A stretch of 64,000 nucleotides of DNA, taken from positions 2,356,001-2,420,000 of the forward strand of contig NZ_AP024545.1 in NCBI RefSeq assembly GCF_018406605.1, in the 5' to 3' direction. Numbering within the stretch: the stretch's first letter is position 1; the number at the start of each line of letters is the position of its first letter. A model generated the notes under the pieces. It did no database searches, was not told where the DNA came from, and was given only the letters and a program-made list of their open reading frames with translations. Below, one piece after another: positions 8,004-17,432 of this stretch. This stretch comes from Noviluteimonas caseinilytica (GTDB lineage: Bacteria > Pseudomonadota > Gammaproteobacteria > Xanthomonadales > Xanthomonadaceae). Position numbers and translations under genes: made by a program.

Positions 8004-10897
8004 AGCACACGTTGATGCGCAGGACGTCGTTGTGGTGCGCGCTGGCCTTGGCCTTCACGGCGCCGATGGCCCTCGCGGCGAATACCGATGGTGCGCTGGT
8101 CGGCCACGTGGCCGCGGGCGCCACCGTCACCGCGCGCAACCCGCAGACCGGGTTCGAACGCACCGTCACGGCGGATGCCGACGGCAACTATCGCTTCCCG
8201 TTCCTGCCCGTGGGCACGTACACCGTGCAGGCGAGCCAGGGCGGAGCGGCGGTGGGTGCGCCGGTCACGGTGTACGTGAGCCTCGGCAACGCGACCACCG
8301 CCGATCTCGGCGGCAGCGCGTCGACGCTGGATACGGTGACCGTGATCGGCGCCGGCGGCACGATCATCGACACCACGTCGACCGAATCGGCCACCAACAT
8401 CACCGCCGAGGAACTGCAGCGCCTGCCGGTGGAGCGCGATGCGCTCTCCGTCGCGCTGCTCGCGCCGGGCCTGGTGCGCGGCGAGTTCGGCGGCGTGTCG
8501 TTCGGCGGGTCGTCGGTCGCGGAAAACGCGGTCTACATCAACGGCCTGAACGTCACCGACTTCTACAACCGCGTCGGCTTCTCGTCGGTGCCGTTCTCCT
8601 TCTTCAAGGAATTCCAGGTCAAGACCGGCGGCTATTCCGTCGAGTTCGGCCGCACGACGGGCGGCGTGATCAACGCGGTGACGAAGTCCGGCACCAACGA
8701 CTTCCAGTACGGCGCCGAGCTGGTCTGGGAGCCGGACTTCCTGCAGGACACGCAGGAAGACCACGTCGGCCGCATCTCGCGCTACGACGAATACGACCGC
8801 ACGAGCCTCAACCTCTATGCGTCCGGCCCGCTGATCAAGGATCGCCTGTTCTTCTTCGGCATGTACGAGGCGCGCGACTACCAGCCGCGCAATTCCGACG
8901 ACGGCTATTCGAACTACTTCGACGGCGACTCCAACAGCGGGTTCTGGGGCGCGAAGATCGACTGGCAGATCAGCGACAAGCACCTGCTGGAATTCCTGGC
9001 GTTCTCCGACGACGACACGCTGACCACCGACTCGTTCAACGTCGACGACGCCGGCATCCGTACCTACGAGAACACCTCGTTCAACGAGACCGGCGGCAAG
9101 GACTGGTCGCTGGCCTACACCGGCTACCTCACCGACACCTTCTCGATGAAGGCGCTGTACGGCGAGAACCAGCGCAACGCCAACGTCAACAGCCTGGCCG
9201 ACGATGCGTGCACGCTGGTGCAGGACCGCCGGGTGAGCTCCGACTTCATCGGCTGCACCGCCAACACCTCCGTCATTTCCCGCACCGACGAACGCAAGGC
9301 CGCGCGCCTGGACTTCGAGTGGCAGCTGGGCGAACACCTGCTGCGCTTCGGCCTGGACCACGAGCAGAACACCAGCGACTACAACAGCCGCTACCCGGGC
9401 CCGGGCTTCCGCTACGAAGTGTTCAACGTGCCGGGCAGCGGCCGCGTCAACGGCACGCCGGTGCCCCCGGGCACCACGGCCTACGTGCGCACGCGCGAAG
9501 TCCGCAACCAGGGCACGTTCGAAACCGACAACTCGGCCTGGTACCTGGAAGACAACTGGCAGGTCACCGACAAGCTGATGCTCAACGCGGGCGTGCGCGT
9601 GGAAGGCTTCGACAACAAGAACGCGGCCGGCGACAGCTACATCAAGATGGACAACATGGTGGCGCCGCGCTTCGGGTTCTCGTTCGATCCGCACGCCGAC
9701 GGCCGGATGAAGATCTTCGGCAACGTGGGGCGCTACTTCCTGCCCGTGGCCAACGTCATCAACATCAAGCAGGCCGGTCCGTTCCTGGATCGCCGCACGT
9801 TCTACGCGTTCAACGGCTTCGGTCCCGACAACACGCCGATCCTCGGGCCGCAGATCGGCCCCGTCGACGAATCGCAGGGCAACGGCCAGGTCGCCGACCT
9901 GCGCGGCGAGGTGGACGCGGACATGGATCCGGTCTACCAGGACGAGCTGATCCTGGGCTTCCAGCAGCAGCTGACCGATGCGTGGTCGTGGGGCATCCGC
10001 GGCATCCACCGCAAGCTGCACAACGCCATCGACGACATGGAGATCACCTGGAACGGCTTCTGCGAAGTGGACTTCTTCGCGATGGCCAACCCGGGCAAGG
10101 ACCTCACCGTCCTCAGCGACACCGATTGCGATGGCGAGAACGACGCCTTCGTGAACATCGATACGTCGAAGACGGGCTGGGCGATGTACGACGTGGACGG
10201 GAACCTCATCGGCATCACCGGTTGGCCGAAGCCGCGCCGCTCGTACAAGGCACTGGAGTTCCAGCTGGATCGCGCGTGGGACAACCGCTGGGCGTTCAAT
10301 GCGTCGTACACGCTGTCGTACAGCGAGGGCAACGCGGAAGGCCCGGTGAATTCCGACACCGACTTCTCCGACTCGGGCCGCACCGAAGCCTTCGACAATC
10401 CGTGGGTGAACTTCAGCGGCGACGGGTATCTCCCGAACGACCGCCGCCACCAGGTCAAGATGCGCGGCACGTACGCGTTCAACGACAACTGGCAGGTGGG
10501 CGCGACGCTCGATGCGCGTTCCGGTCGCCCGGTGAGCGCGTTCGGCGCCGGCAACCCGTTCGATGCCACGGAGTTCCACAGCTTCTACGTGTGCGCCCCC
10601 AACTGCAGCCCGGCCAGCCCGGCGCGCAACTTCACGCTGTACCAGCGCGGCACCCAGGGTCGCCTGCCGTGGACCTACGACCTCGGCGCGAACGTGACGT
10701 ACCTGCATTCGTTCGGCACCGCCGACCTGCGCGTGAAGTTCGCGGTCTACAACCTGCTCAACCAGCAACGCGTCAACGAAGTCAACGAAGACCTGGAACT
10801 CGAGGACGGCCTCGGCACGTTCAACGAGTTCTATGGCCAGGGCACGGGCTACCAGTCCCGCCGCTACGGCCAGATCACGGTCTCCGTCGACTTCTGA
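8000..10897 (+). CDS. Oar-like TonB-dependent receptor with carboxypeptidase-regulatory N-domain
   Basis: A 965-residue outer-membrane receptor. After a signal peptide (to about MALA) comes an Ig-like carboxypeptidase regulatory domain (residues ~30-105, with FERTVTADADGNYRFPFLPVGTYTV), a plug domain (around NITAEELQRLPVERDALS to VNAVTKSGTNDF) and a long beta barrel ending in the C-terminal aromatic signature (ITVSVDF). It starts at an ATG overlapping the transglutaminase stop, with a strong GGGAGGGG ribosome site. The divergent peptidase/epimerase/permease operon suggests a peptide or muropeptide substrate. A rho-independent terminator follows at 10929. Confidence 0.85.
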   Translation: MKHTLMRRTSLWCALALAFTAPMALAANTDGALVGHVAAGATVTARNPQTGFERTVTADADGNYRFPFLPVGTYTVQASQGGAAVGAPVTVYVSLGNATTADLGGSASTLDTVTVIGAGGTIIDTTSTESATNITAEELQRLPVERDALSVALLAPGLVRGEFGGVSFGGSSVAENAVYINGLNVTDFYNRVGFSSVPFSFFKEFQVKTGGYSVEFGRTTGGVINAVTKSGTNDFQYGAELVWEPDFLQDTQEDHVGRISRYDEYDRTSLNLYASGPLIKDRLFFFGMYEARDYQPRNSDDGYSNYFDGDSNSGFWGAKIDWQISDKHLLEFLAFSDDDTLTTDSFNVDDAGIRTYENTSFNETGGKDWSLAYTGYLTDTFSMKALYGENQRNANVNSLADDACTLVQDRRVSSDFIGCTANTSVISRTDERKAARLDFEWQLGEHLLRFGLDHEQNTSDYNSRYPGPGFRYEVFNVPGSGRVNGTPVPPGTTAYVRTREVRNQGTFETDNSAWYLEDNWQVTDKLMLNAGVRVEGFDNKNAAGDSYIKMDNMVAPRFGFSFDPHADGRMKIFGNVGRYFLPVANVINIKQAGPFLDRRTFYAFNGFGPDNTPILGPQIGPVDESQGNGQVADLRGEVDADMDPVYQDELILGFQQQLTDAWSWGIRGIHRKLHNAIDDMEITWNGFCEVDFFAMANPGKDLTVLSDTDCDGENDAFVNIDTSKTGWAMYDVDGNLIGITGWPKPRRSYKALEFQLDRAWDNRWAFNASYTLSYSEGNAEGPVNSDTDFSDSGRTEAFDNPWVNFSGDGYLPNDRRHQVKMRGTYAFNDNWQVGATLDARSGRPVSAFGAGNPFDATEFHSFYVCAPNCSPASPARNFTLYQRGTQGRLPWTYDLGANVTYLHSFGTADLRVKFAVYNLLNQQRVNEVNEDLELEDGLGTFNEFYGQGTGYQSRRYGQITVSVDF

Positions 10898-10928
10898 TCG
10901 CTCCAACGTTGTCCTGAGGTACCCCTTC

Positions 10929-10957
10929 CGGCGGCCTTCCTGGCCGCCGCTTTTTTT
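10929..10957 (+). terminator. Intrinsic terminator after the TonB receptor
   Basis: An 8-bp GC stem (CGGCGGCC pairing with GGCCGCCG, loop TTCCT) is followed by C and seven T. It separates the receptor operon from the serine hydrolase gene that starts 18 nt later. Confidence 0.85.
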
Positions 10958-10975
10958 CCACTATCCTTCGACACC

Positions 10976-12541
10976 ATGCGCACATTCCGATCGATCTGCT
11001 TCGTGGCACTGGGCGTCTTCGCAGGAAACGCCTGGGCCGCCGATCCCGCGTACGACCGCATCGTCGACGACGTCGTCGCGCGCTACCACCTGCCGGGCGT
11101 GGCGGTGGGGGTGATCGAGGACGGCAAGGTCACGTACACCCGCACCGTCGGCGAAGCGGAAGCCGGCAGCGGCAAGCCGATCACGTCGCAATCGATCTTC
11201 AAGATCGCCTCCAACAGCAAGGCGATGACGGCCAGCGTGCTGGCGAGACTGGTCGACCAGGGCAAGCTGCACTGGGACGATCCGGTGGTGAAGTACCTGC
11301 CGGACTTCCGGATGCACGATCCGTGGGTGACCGAACACATGCTGGTGCGCGACCTGCTCGTGCACAACAGCGGCCTGCCGGAAGGCGGCGGCGATCTCAT
11401 GCTGTGGCCGGAGCCGAACCATTTCTCGCGCGAGGACATCGTGCACGGGCTGGGGTACATCAAGCCGGCGTACGGATTCCGCGCGGGCTATGCGTACGAC
11501 AACCTGCTGTACGTGGTCGCGGGCCAGGTTGCAGCGGCGGCGGGGGGCGCGCCGTACGAAACACTGGTCCAGCGCGAGATCTTCGCGCCGCTGCACCTGT
11601 CGCGCTGCCGCGTCGGCGCGTTCGATCGCGATGCGACGGGCAACGTGGCGCAGCCGCACGTGCGCGGGGAAGACGGGCGTTACAAGGTCGGCGACAACAC
11701 GGATGCGGTGCACGTCGAACCGATCGCCTCCGCGCCCGCCGGCGGCATCCGCTGCAGCCTCGACGACATGCTGGCGTGGATGGGCAACTGGCTCGCGCCC
11801 ACCGAAGCGCAGAAGCCGTGGCTCTCCGCCGAACAGCGCAAGCAGATGTGGCTCGCGCGCACGCCCATGCCGGTGTCGGCGCGGCGCAAGCGCTGGGACA
11901 ACACGCACGTCTATGCGTACGGCTACGGCTTCCGCATGGCGGATGTCGACGGGCAGTGGACCGTGTCGCACACGGGCACTTTGTCGGGCATGTATTCGAT
12001 GATGATGCTGCTGCCGGACAAGCGCAGCGGGTTCGTCTTCATGATCAACGGCGATGCGGACGACGCGCGCACGGTGCTGGGCGAAACGCTGCTGAAGCAG
12101 TTCACTGCGCCGCAGCAGCACGCGACGGTGAAGCAGTACGCGGACGAGCTGGATGCGGAAGCGAAGGCCGCCGCGGCGGCTTCGAAGCCGGCGAAAAAAG
12201 CGGAGGTGGCGCGCAAGCCCGTCGTCGCGCCGTTCGACGCCACGCGCACCGGCACGTGGCGCGACCCGTGGTTCGGCGTCGTGCGCGTGTGCCCGGCGGG
12301 CGATCGCCTGACGTTCGTCTCCGACAAGTCGCCGCTGATGCACGGCACGATCGTGAAGGTGGGCGATCGCTGGCGCATCGACTGGGACGAAGACCGCATG
12401 GACCTGGAAGCCTGGGTCGACTTCAAGGGCGACGGCGTCGCGCGGCGGATGACGCTGGCGAAGGTCGATCCCGACGGCGACTTCAGTTCCGACTACGAAG
12501 ACCTGGCGTTCGAACGCACGGGCGAGTGCCCCGCGCGCTGA
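10976..12541 (+). CDS. Beta-lactamase-fold serine hydrolase with C-terminal extension
   Basis: A 521-residue exported protein (signal MRTFRSICFVALGVFAGNAWA). It has the three class C beta-lactamase/DD-peptidase motifs: SXXK at S79-K82 (SNSK), YXN at Y174 (YDN) and HTG at H332 (SHTGTLSG). An Ala/Lys-rich linker near residue 400 joins a C-terminal beta domain of the kind found in esterase-like members. Possible activities include D-aminopeptidase, DD-carboxypeptidase or esterase; a true beta-lactamase is unlikely at this length. It follows the peptidoglycan-peptide locus after a terminator, so a joint role is possible but not shown. Confidence 0.82.
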   Translation: MRTFRSICFVALGVFAGNAWAADPAYDRIVDDVVARYHLPGVAVGVIEDGKVTYTRTVGEAEAGSGKPITSQSIFKIASNSKAMTASVLARLVDQGKLHWDDPVVKYLPDFRMHDPWVTEHMLVRDLLVHNSGLPEGGGDLMLWPEPNHFSREDIVHGLGYIKPAYGFRAGYAYDNLLYVVAGQVAAAAGGAPYETLVQREIFAPLHLSRCRVGAFDRDATGNVAQPHVRGEDGRYKVGDNTDAVHVEPIASAPAGGIRCSLDDMLAWMGNWLAPTEAQKPWLSAEQRKQMWLARTPMPVSARRKRWDNTHVYAYGYGFRMADVDGQWTVSHTGTLSGMYSMMMLLPDKRSGFVFMINGDADDARTVLGETLLKQFTAPQQHATVKQYADELDAEAKAAAAASKPAKKAEVARKPVVAPFDATRTGTWRDPWFGVVRVCPAGDRLTFVSDKSPLMHGTIVKVGDRWRIDWDEDRMDLEAWVDFKGDGVARRMTLAKVDPDGDFSSDYEDLAFERTGECPAR

Positions 12542-12553
12542 CGCCCCGGCGGA

Positions 12554-13285
12554 TCAGGGGGCGAGCAGCAGGCGCAGGCCGACGCCCGGTTCGGTGAGGA
12601 TCCAGCGGGGCGATGCCGCGTCGTCGCCCAGCTTCTGCCGCAGCTTGCCGACCAGGATGCGCAGGTAATGCGTGTCCTGTTCGTAGGTGGGGCCCCAGAG
12701 TTCGCGCAGCAGCTGCGACTGCGTGACCACCCGGCCGACGTTGCGCGCCAGCATCGCCAGCAGCGCGTATTCCTTGCGCGTCAGCGTCACTGCATCGCCG
12801 CCCAGCGTCACCGTGCGCTCGGCGAGGTCGATGCGCAGGTAACCGTCGTCCAGCGTCGCGCGCTCCGGCACGGTGGATGGTCCGCGCAGCTGCGCGCGCA
12901 CGCGCGCGAGCAGTTCATGCACGCCGAAGGGCTTGGTGATGTAGTCGTTCGCGCCCGCATCGAGCGCGGACACCTTTTCCGTTTCCTCCGCGCGGCCGGA
13001 CAGGACGATCACGGGCACCTGGCTCCATTGCCGAACGGCGCGCAGCAAGGCCTGGCCATCGCCGTCGGGCAGGGTGAGGTCCAGCACGACGAGGTCCGCG
13101 CCCCGGGCGCCGAGCGATTGCAGTCCGCGTTGCTCGCCGTCGGCGGTATCCACGTTGTAGCCGTTCGCGCGCAGCACCGTGGCGAGGAAGCGACGCAGTT
13201 CCGCATCGTCGTCCACGACCAGGATGCGCGCGGGGCGGATGTGGTCTTCCGTCCACGCCGCGCCCGACACCAGGGCGCCGATCAC
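12554..13285 (-). CDS. OmpR/KdpE-type response regulator
   Basis: A 243-residue regulator with a receiver domain (ILVVDDDAELRRFL, phospho-acceptor Asp near 68 in LDLTLPDG, Lys in YITKPFG) and a C-terminal winged-helix DNA-binding domain (LTRKEYALLAMLARNVGRVVTQSQLLRELWG, THYLRILVGKLRQKLG). The layout and wording are closest to KdpE. The GTG start overlaps the stop of the upstream kinase gene (GTGA). No kdpFABC is present, so potassium control should not be assumed. The true start could be a second GTG 15 nt further in. Confidence 0.85.
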   Translation of the reverse strand: MIGALVSGAAWTEDHIRPARILVVDDDAELRRFLATVLRANGYNVDTADGEQRGLQSLGARGADLVVLDLTLPDGDGQALLRAVRQWSQVPVIVLSGRAEETEKVSALDAGANDYITKPFGVHELLARVRAQLRGPSTVPERATLDDGYLRIDLAERTVTLGGDAVTLTRKEYALLAMLARNVGRVVTQSQLLRELWGPTYEQDTHYLRILVGKLRQKLGDDAASPRWILTEPGVGLRLLLAP

Positions 13286-14082
13286 GGGGCAGCGTCCGGC
13301 GGCGCCTCCCGCGTCGGCAGGGTGAGGCGGAAGCAGGTGCCGTGCGGCAGGTCGGCGGGGCAGGTGCGAATGTCGCCGCCGTGCGCGCGCACGATGCTGC
13401 GACTGATCCACAGGCCGAGGCCGGAGCCGCCGTGCGTGTCGCCCGCGTCGGTCACGAACATCTCGAAGGCGTGTTCGCCCACCGAGGCCGCAATGCCGGG
13501 GCCGGCGTCGCGGATCTCGACGATCGTCTCGCGCGCGTTCTGTTCGATGCGCACCAGGATCGCCTCGTCCGCCGGCGAATACTTGGTCGCGTTGTGCAGC
13601 ACGTTGAAGATCGCCTGCTCGAGCAATGCGCCGTGCACGTGCAGCAGCGCCAGTCGCGGTGCGGCCTCCACGTCGATGCGTGCGCCGGCACCGAGGCGCC
13701 GCGCGCGGTTGACCGCGCAGCCCACGATCTCGTCGATGCCGACCCAGTCGCGCACGAGCGCAAGCCCGCCCGCGGCGTCGCGGGACGCGCGCGTCATGTG
13801 CTGCAGGTTGCGCAGGTAGCCGTCGAGGCGTTCGCCCTCGTGGCGGATGATGGCGAGGAACGCGTGGCGTTCGTCTTCGTCCATCCGCGGTTGCGAATGC
13901 CGCAGCACTTCCGCCGCGCCCATCATCACCGACAACGGTGCGCGCAGGTCGTGCAGCACGGAAGCAAGCAGGGCCATCGGGAAGGCCGCCGGCCCATCGT
14001 TCATCGCAGGCGCGTCGCCACCGGCATGGCCGGCGCGATGCTGCCTGCGTTCGTCCTGGTTGGTGTTGGCGTTGGTCTGCAT
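13282..14082 (-). CDS. KdpD-like sensor histidine kinase (cytoplasmic)
   Basis: A kinase of about 266 residues with a dimerisation/H box (LHDLRAPLSVMMGAAEVLRHS) and an HATPase domain (N box NVLHNATKYSP, G1 DAGPGIA, G2 GGSGLGLWIS). There is no membrane segment or obvious sensor domain, so it resembles the C-terminal part of KdpD. It is co-transcribed with the response regulator that overlaps its stop. The frame is open up to 14184, but that region covers a palindrome in the shared promoter; the ATG at 14082, after GCGAGCCGA, was preferred. An ATG at 14004 is another option. Confidence 0.78.
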   Translation of the reverse strand: MQTNANTNQDERRQHRAGHAGGDAPAMNDGPAAFPMALLASVLHDLRAPLSVMMGAAEVLRHSQPRMDEDERHAFLAIIRHEGERLDGYLRNLQHMTRASRDAAGGLALVRDWVGIDEIVGCAVNRARRLGAGARIDVEAAPRLALLHVHGALLEQAIFNVLHNATKYSPADEAILVRIEQNARETIVEIRDAGPGIAASVGEHAFEMFVTDAGDTHGGSGLGLWISRSIVRAHGGDIRTCPADLPHGTCFRLTLPTREAPPDAAP

Positions 14083-14173
14083 TCGGCTCGCTGGGTGTTT
14101 GAAACCGACGGACGTTTTAGCGGCCGTCGCGTGACCCGCAACCGAACAGGTCGGAAAATTTACGCGTTCTTTA

Positions 14174-14185
14174 CGTGAATTCACG
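14174..14185. promoter_or_regulatory. Palindrome CGTGAATTCACG in the divergent kinase/KaiC promoter
   Basis: A perfect 12-bp palindrome about 90 nt upstream of the kinase start and 127 nt upstream of the KaiC-like start. It may bind the divergent response regulator or another factor. No known motif was recognised. Confidence 0.3.
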
Positions 14186-14206
14186 CGTTTCCAACTAGGC
14201 GTTCAA

Positions 14207-14227
14207 GCAAGTGTCAGGAACACTTGC
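14207..14227. promoter_or_regulatory. Inverted repeat GCAAGTGT-n5-ACACTTGC
   Basis: Perfect 8-bp arms around a 5-nt spacer (CAGGA), in the region between the kinase gene and the KaiC-like gene. The geometry suits a dimeric DNA-binding protein; a hairpin is possible, but there is no T tract. Confidence 0.35.
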
Positions 14228-14312
14228 ACGTCGTCGCACACGCTCTTCACGTGGTGCGCACGCCAACGTCGCGCGCTCGGCGCGATGCATTACAGCAGGG
14301 GCGCGAACGAAC

Positions 14313-15782
14313 GTGACACACACTCCCATCGGCTCGGGCATTCCAGGGCTCGACGTTGTGCTGGGCGGCGGCTACACGCCGGGCCGCCTCTACCTGGTGG
14401 AAGGCCTGCCGGGCTCGGGCAAGACCACGCTGGCGATGCAGTTCCTCCTCGACGGTCGCGCACGCGGCGAGCGCGTGCTGTACGTGTCGCTTTCCGAAAC
14501 CGTGTCGGAACTGCGCGAGATGGCGGAGTCGCACGGCTGGTCGCTGGACGGCATCTGCCTGTACGAAGCGCTGGCCGTCGATGCCTCCGGGGTCGATGCG
14601 CACTACACGATGTTCCATCCCTCGGAGATCGAACTGGCCGACACCACGCGCCGGATCATGGAGCACATCGAAGCGATCGCGCCGGACCGCCTGGTGTTCG
14701 ATTCGCTGGCGGAGCTGCGATTGCTGTCCGGCTCGGCGCTGCGCTATCGCCGCCACGTGCTGGCGTTGAAGCAGTACTTCGCCGACCGCGCCTGCACCAC
14801 GCTGCTGCTGGACGACGTTTCCGCATCGGAAGGCGGCATGCAGGTGCACACGATCGTGCACGGCGTGGTGCGCCTGTCCGCGCTGGATTCGGACTTCGGC
14901 GGCGACCGGCGGCGCCTGCGCGTCAACAAGTACCGCGGGCGGCGTTTCATCGGCGGGTACCACGACTACCGAATCGAACATGGTGGGCTGCAGGTGTTCC
15001 CGCGCCTGGTGGCGTCCGAGTTCCGGCGCGAGGGCGAGCAGCGCTCCGTGGGCACGGGCGAGCCGCGACTGGACGCGCTCCTGGGCGGCGGCGTCGATCG
15101 CGGCACGAGCACCTTGCTGATCGGCGCGGCGGGCACGGGCAAGTCGTCGCTCGCCACGCTGATCGCGTCGACGGCCGCGGAGCGCGGCGAGCGCTCGGCG
15201 ATCTTCGCCTTCGACGAAAGCGTGCGCTCCTTCATCACGCGCTCGCAGGGCCTCGGCTTCCCGATCGAACGCTACCTGCGCGATGGGCATATCCACCTGC
15301 AGGCGGTGGATCCGGCCGAGTTGTCCTCCGGCGAGTTCACCCAGGTCATCCGCGACGCGGTGGAACTGCACGGTGCGCGCGTGGTGGTCATCGACAGCCT
15401 CAACGGCTATCTCAACGCCATGCCGGAACAGCAGTACATGCTGCTGCAACTGCACGAGTTGCTGGCCTACCTCGGATCGCTGGGCGTCATCACCATCCTC
15501 ATCAGCGCGCAGCTGGGATTGATCGGCACGATGAGCAACAGCCTCGACGTGAGCTACCTCGCCGATTCGGTGGTGCTGCTGCGGTACTTCGAAGCCAGCG
15601 GCGAAGTGCGCCAGGCGATCTCGGTGCTGAAGAAGCGCACGGGTGCGCACGAACGCACGATCCGCCCGTTCAAGCTCGGGCCCGACGGGTTCGAGATCGG
15701 CGAGCCGCTGCGCGAGTTCCGCGGCGTGCTGACCGGCGTGCCGCAGGAACGCAGCGCGTCGGCCGGCGGCGCTGGCCGGTGA
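14313..15782 (+). CDS. Two-domain KaiC-like ATPase/kinase
   Basis: A 489-residue protein with two RecA-like KaiC domains. CI has Walker A GLPGSGKTTLA near residue 30 and LVFDSLAELRLL as Walker B. CII has GAAGTGKSSLA near 275, an acidic DE pair (FAFDES) and VVVIDSLNGYL. The region matching the KaiC phosphosites reads DVSYLADSVVLL, so the Ser equivalent to S431 is kept while the T432 position is Tyr. Proteobacterial KaiC relatives are often paired with histidine kinases, as here. No kaiA or kaiB is seen. The GTG start has an AGCAGGGG site upstream; the frame is open back to 14211. Clock function is not implied. Confidence 0.85.
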   Translation: MTHTPIGSGIPGLDVVLGGGYTPGRLYLVEGLPGSGKTTLAMQFLLDGRARGERVLYVSLSETVSELREMAESHGWSLDGICLYEALAVDASGVDAHYTMFHPSEIELADTTRRIMEHIEAIAPDRLVFDSLAELRLLSGSALRYRRHVLALKQYFADRACTTLLLDDVSASEGGMQVHTIVHGVVRLSALDSDFGGDRRRLRVNKYRGRRFIGGYHDYRIEHGGLQVFPRLVASEFRREGEQRSVGTGEPRLDALLGGGVDRGTSTLLIGAAGTGKSSLATLIASTAAERGERSAIFAFDESVRSFITRSQGLGFPIERYLRDGHIHLQAVDPAELSSGEFTQVIRDAVELHGARVVVIDSLNGYLNAMPEQQYMLLQLHELLAYLGSLGVITILISAQLGLIGTMSNSLDVSYLADSVVLLRYFEASGEVRQAISVLKKRTGAHERTIRPFKLGPDGFEIGEPLREFRGVLTGVPQERSASAGGAGR

Positions 15783-15808
15783 GGGGCGAAGCGCCTTCCC
15801 ATCGCGGG

Positions 15809-17364
15809 ATGTCCGTCGCGCTGCTGCTGCCCACGCCGCGCGACACGGAACTGGCCGCGCGCCTGCTGGCCGACGAAGCCATCACCGCGGTGCGCTGCGA
15901 CACGGTCTTCGACCTGGAGCGTGCGCTGGAAGGCGAGGTCGGTGCGGTGTTCGTCGCGGAAGAATGGCTCTCCACCGGTGCCCAGCGCGTGCTGGGCGAC
16001 ACCGTGGTGCGGCAACCGGGCTGGTCGGACCTGCCGATCCTGGTGCTCGCGCGGGTGGGCAGCGACTCCCACCACCTCGCGCGCATCACCAGCGAGCTCG
16101 GCAACGCGACGGTCCTGGAACGTCCGTTGCGGGTGGCCACATTGACCAGCGCTGCGCGCAGTGCGCTGCGCGCGCGCTGGCGGCAATACCAGATCCACGC
16201 GCAACTCGAAGCGCTGGAGCACGCACGTGCCCAGCTGGACGTGGCGGCGCGGCGCAAGGACGAATTCCTTGCCATCCTCGGCCACGAACTGCGCAACCCG
16301 CTCGCGCCCATCCGCAACGCGTTGCAGGTGTTGCTGCAGCGCGCGAAGCCGCGCTCGGACGAGCACGCGCTGATGTCGATGATGCGCCGGCAGGTGGACC
16401 ACATGGTGCGCCTGGTCGAAGACCTGATCGACGTGGCCCGCGTCACGCGCGGCACGGTGGAACTGCGTTGCCGGCCGGCGCGCGTGTCGGAGGTGTTGCG
16501 CAGCGCAGTGGAGTTGAGCCAGCCGCTCATCGACGCGGGGCAGCATGCGTTGCACGTGGACGTGCAGGACGACGCGCTGCTGGTGATGGCCGATCCGGTG
16601 CGGATCGCGCAGGTCTTCAGCAACCTGCTCAACAACGCGGCGAAGTATTCGCCGCCGGGCGGGCGCATCGACGTGACCGTGGCGCGCGAAGGCCAGCAGG
16701 CGGTGGTCACCATCGTCGACGCCGGCGTCGGCATCGAGCCTGCGGTGTTGCCGCGCGTGTTCGACTTGTTCACCCAGGGCAACCAGGGCCCGCATCGCGC
16801 GAAGGACGGCCTGGGCATCGGCCTGACGCTGGTGCGCACGCTGGTGGAACTGCATGGCGGCACCGTGAGCGCGCACAGCGAAGGGCCACGACGCGGCTCC
16901 ACGTTCTGCGTGCGGTTGCCGTTGCTGGAGGGCGACGCGCTTCCTGCGACCCCCGAGCTCGTCGAACCGGCGGCCGAGGTCGCCACCCCGAATGCGCTGC
17001 GCGTGATGGTCGTGGACGACAACGTGGATGCGGCGGAGACGCTGGGCATGTTGCTGTCGTCGATGGGCGTGGACCATCGCATCGCCTTCGAGGCTTCGAT
17101 GCATTGCGCATCGCCGGCGACTTCGATCCGCACGCGATGTTCCTCGACCTCGGCATGCCCGGGATGGACGGTTACGAACTCGCGCGACGCCTGCGCGATG
17201 CACCCGGCGGCGCGGCGCGCGTGCTCATTGCATTGACGGGCTGGAGCCAGGCCGAAGACCAGCTGCGCACGCGCGACGCGGGCTTCGACCACCATTTGTC
17301 GAAGCCCGCCGACCTCGACGCACTGGATCGCCTGCTCGATCGCATTCATGCGAGCGCGGCGTGA
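15809..17364 (+). pseudogene. Hybrid histidine kinase with C-terminal receiver, split by a -1 frameshift
   Basis: Domains in order: an N-terminal receiver-like domain lacking the usual Asp cluster (about 1-120), a coiled segment, H box (FLAILGHELRNPLAPIRNAL), HATPase (NLLNNAAKYSPPGG, DAGVGIE, GLGIGLTLVR), then a receiver beginning MVVDDNVDAAETLG. At about 17092 the frame breaks: the receiver continues one base off as FDALRIAGDFDPHAMFLDLGMPGMDG to the stop at 17362-17364. Adding one G to the GG at 17092-17093 restores a 518-codon gene with glycine there. It may be a real mutation or a sequence error. Without it the protein ends at 17236 and lacks the phospho-accepting Asp. A GTG at 15779 overlapping the KaiC stop is an alternative start. 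Confidence 0.82.
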
Positions 17365-17432
17365 AAGCGCGACGCGCGAACGCGGCCGTGATACAGGCGG
17401 GCCTCACCTCGCGCGGCGTAGGCTCCGATGCA

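Noticed and set aside
12554..14082. Naming the two-component pair kdpE/kdpD
   Set aside because: The domains resemble KdpE and the C-terminal half of KdpD, but kdpFABC is absent and the KdpD sensor part is missing, so the symbols were not used.
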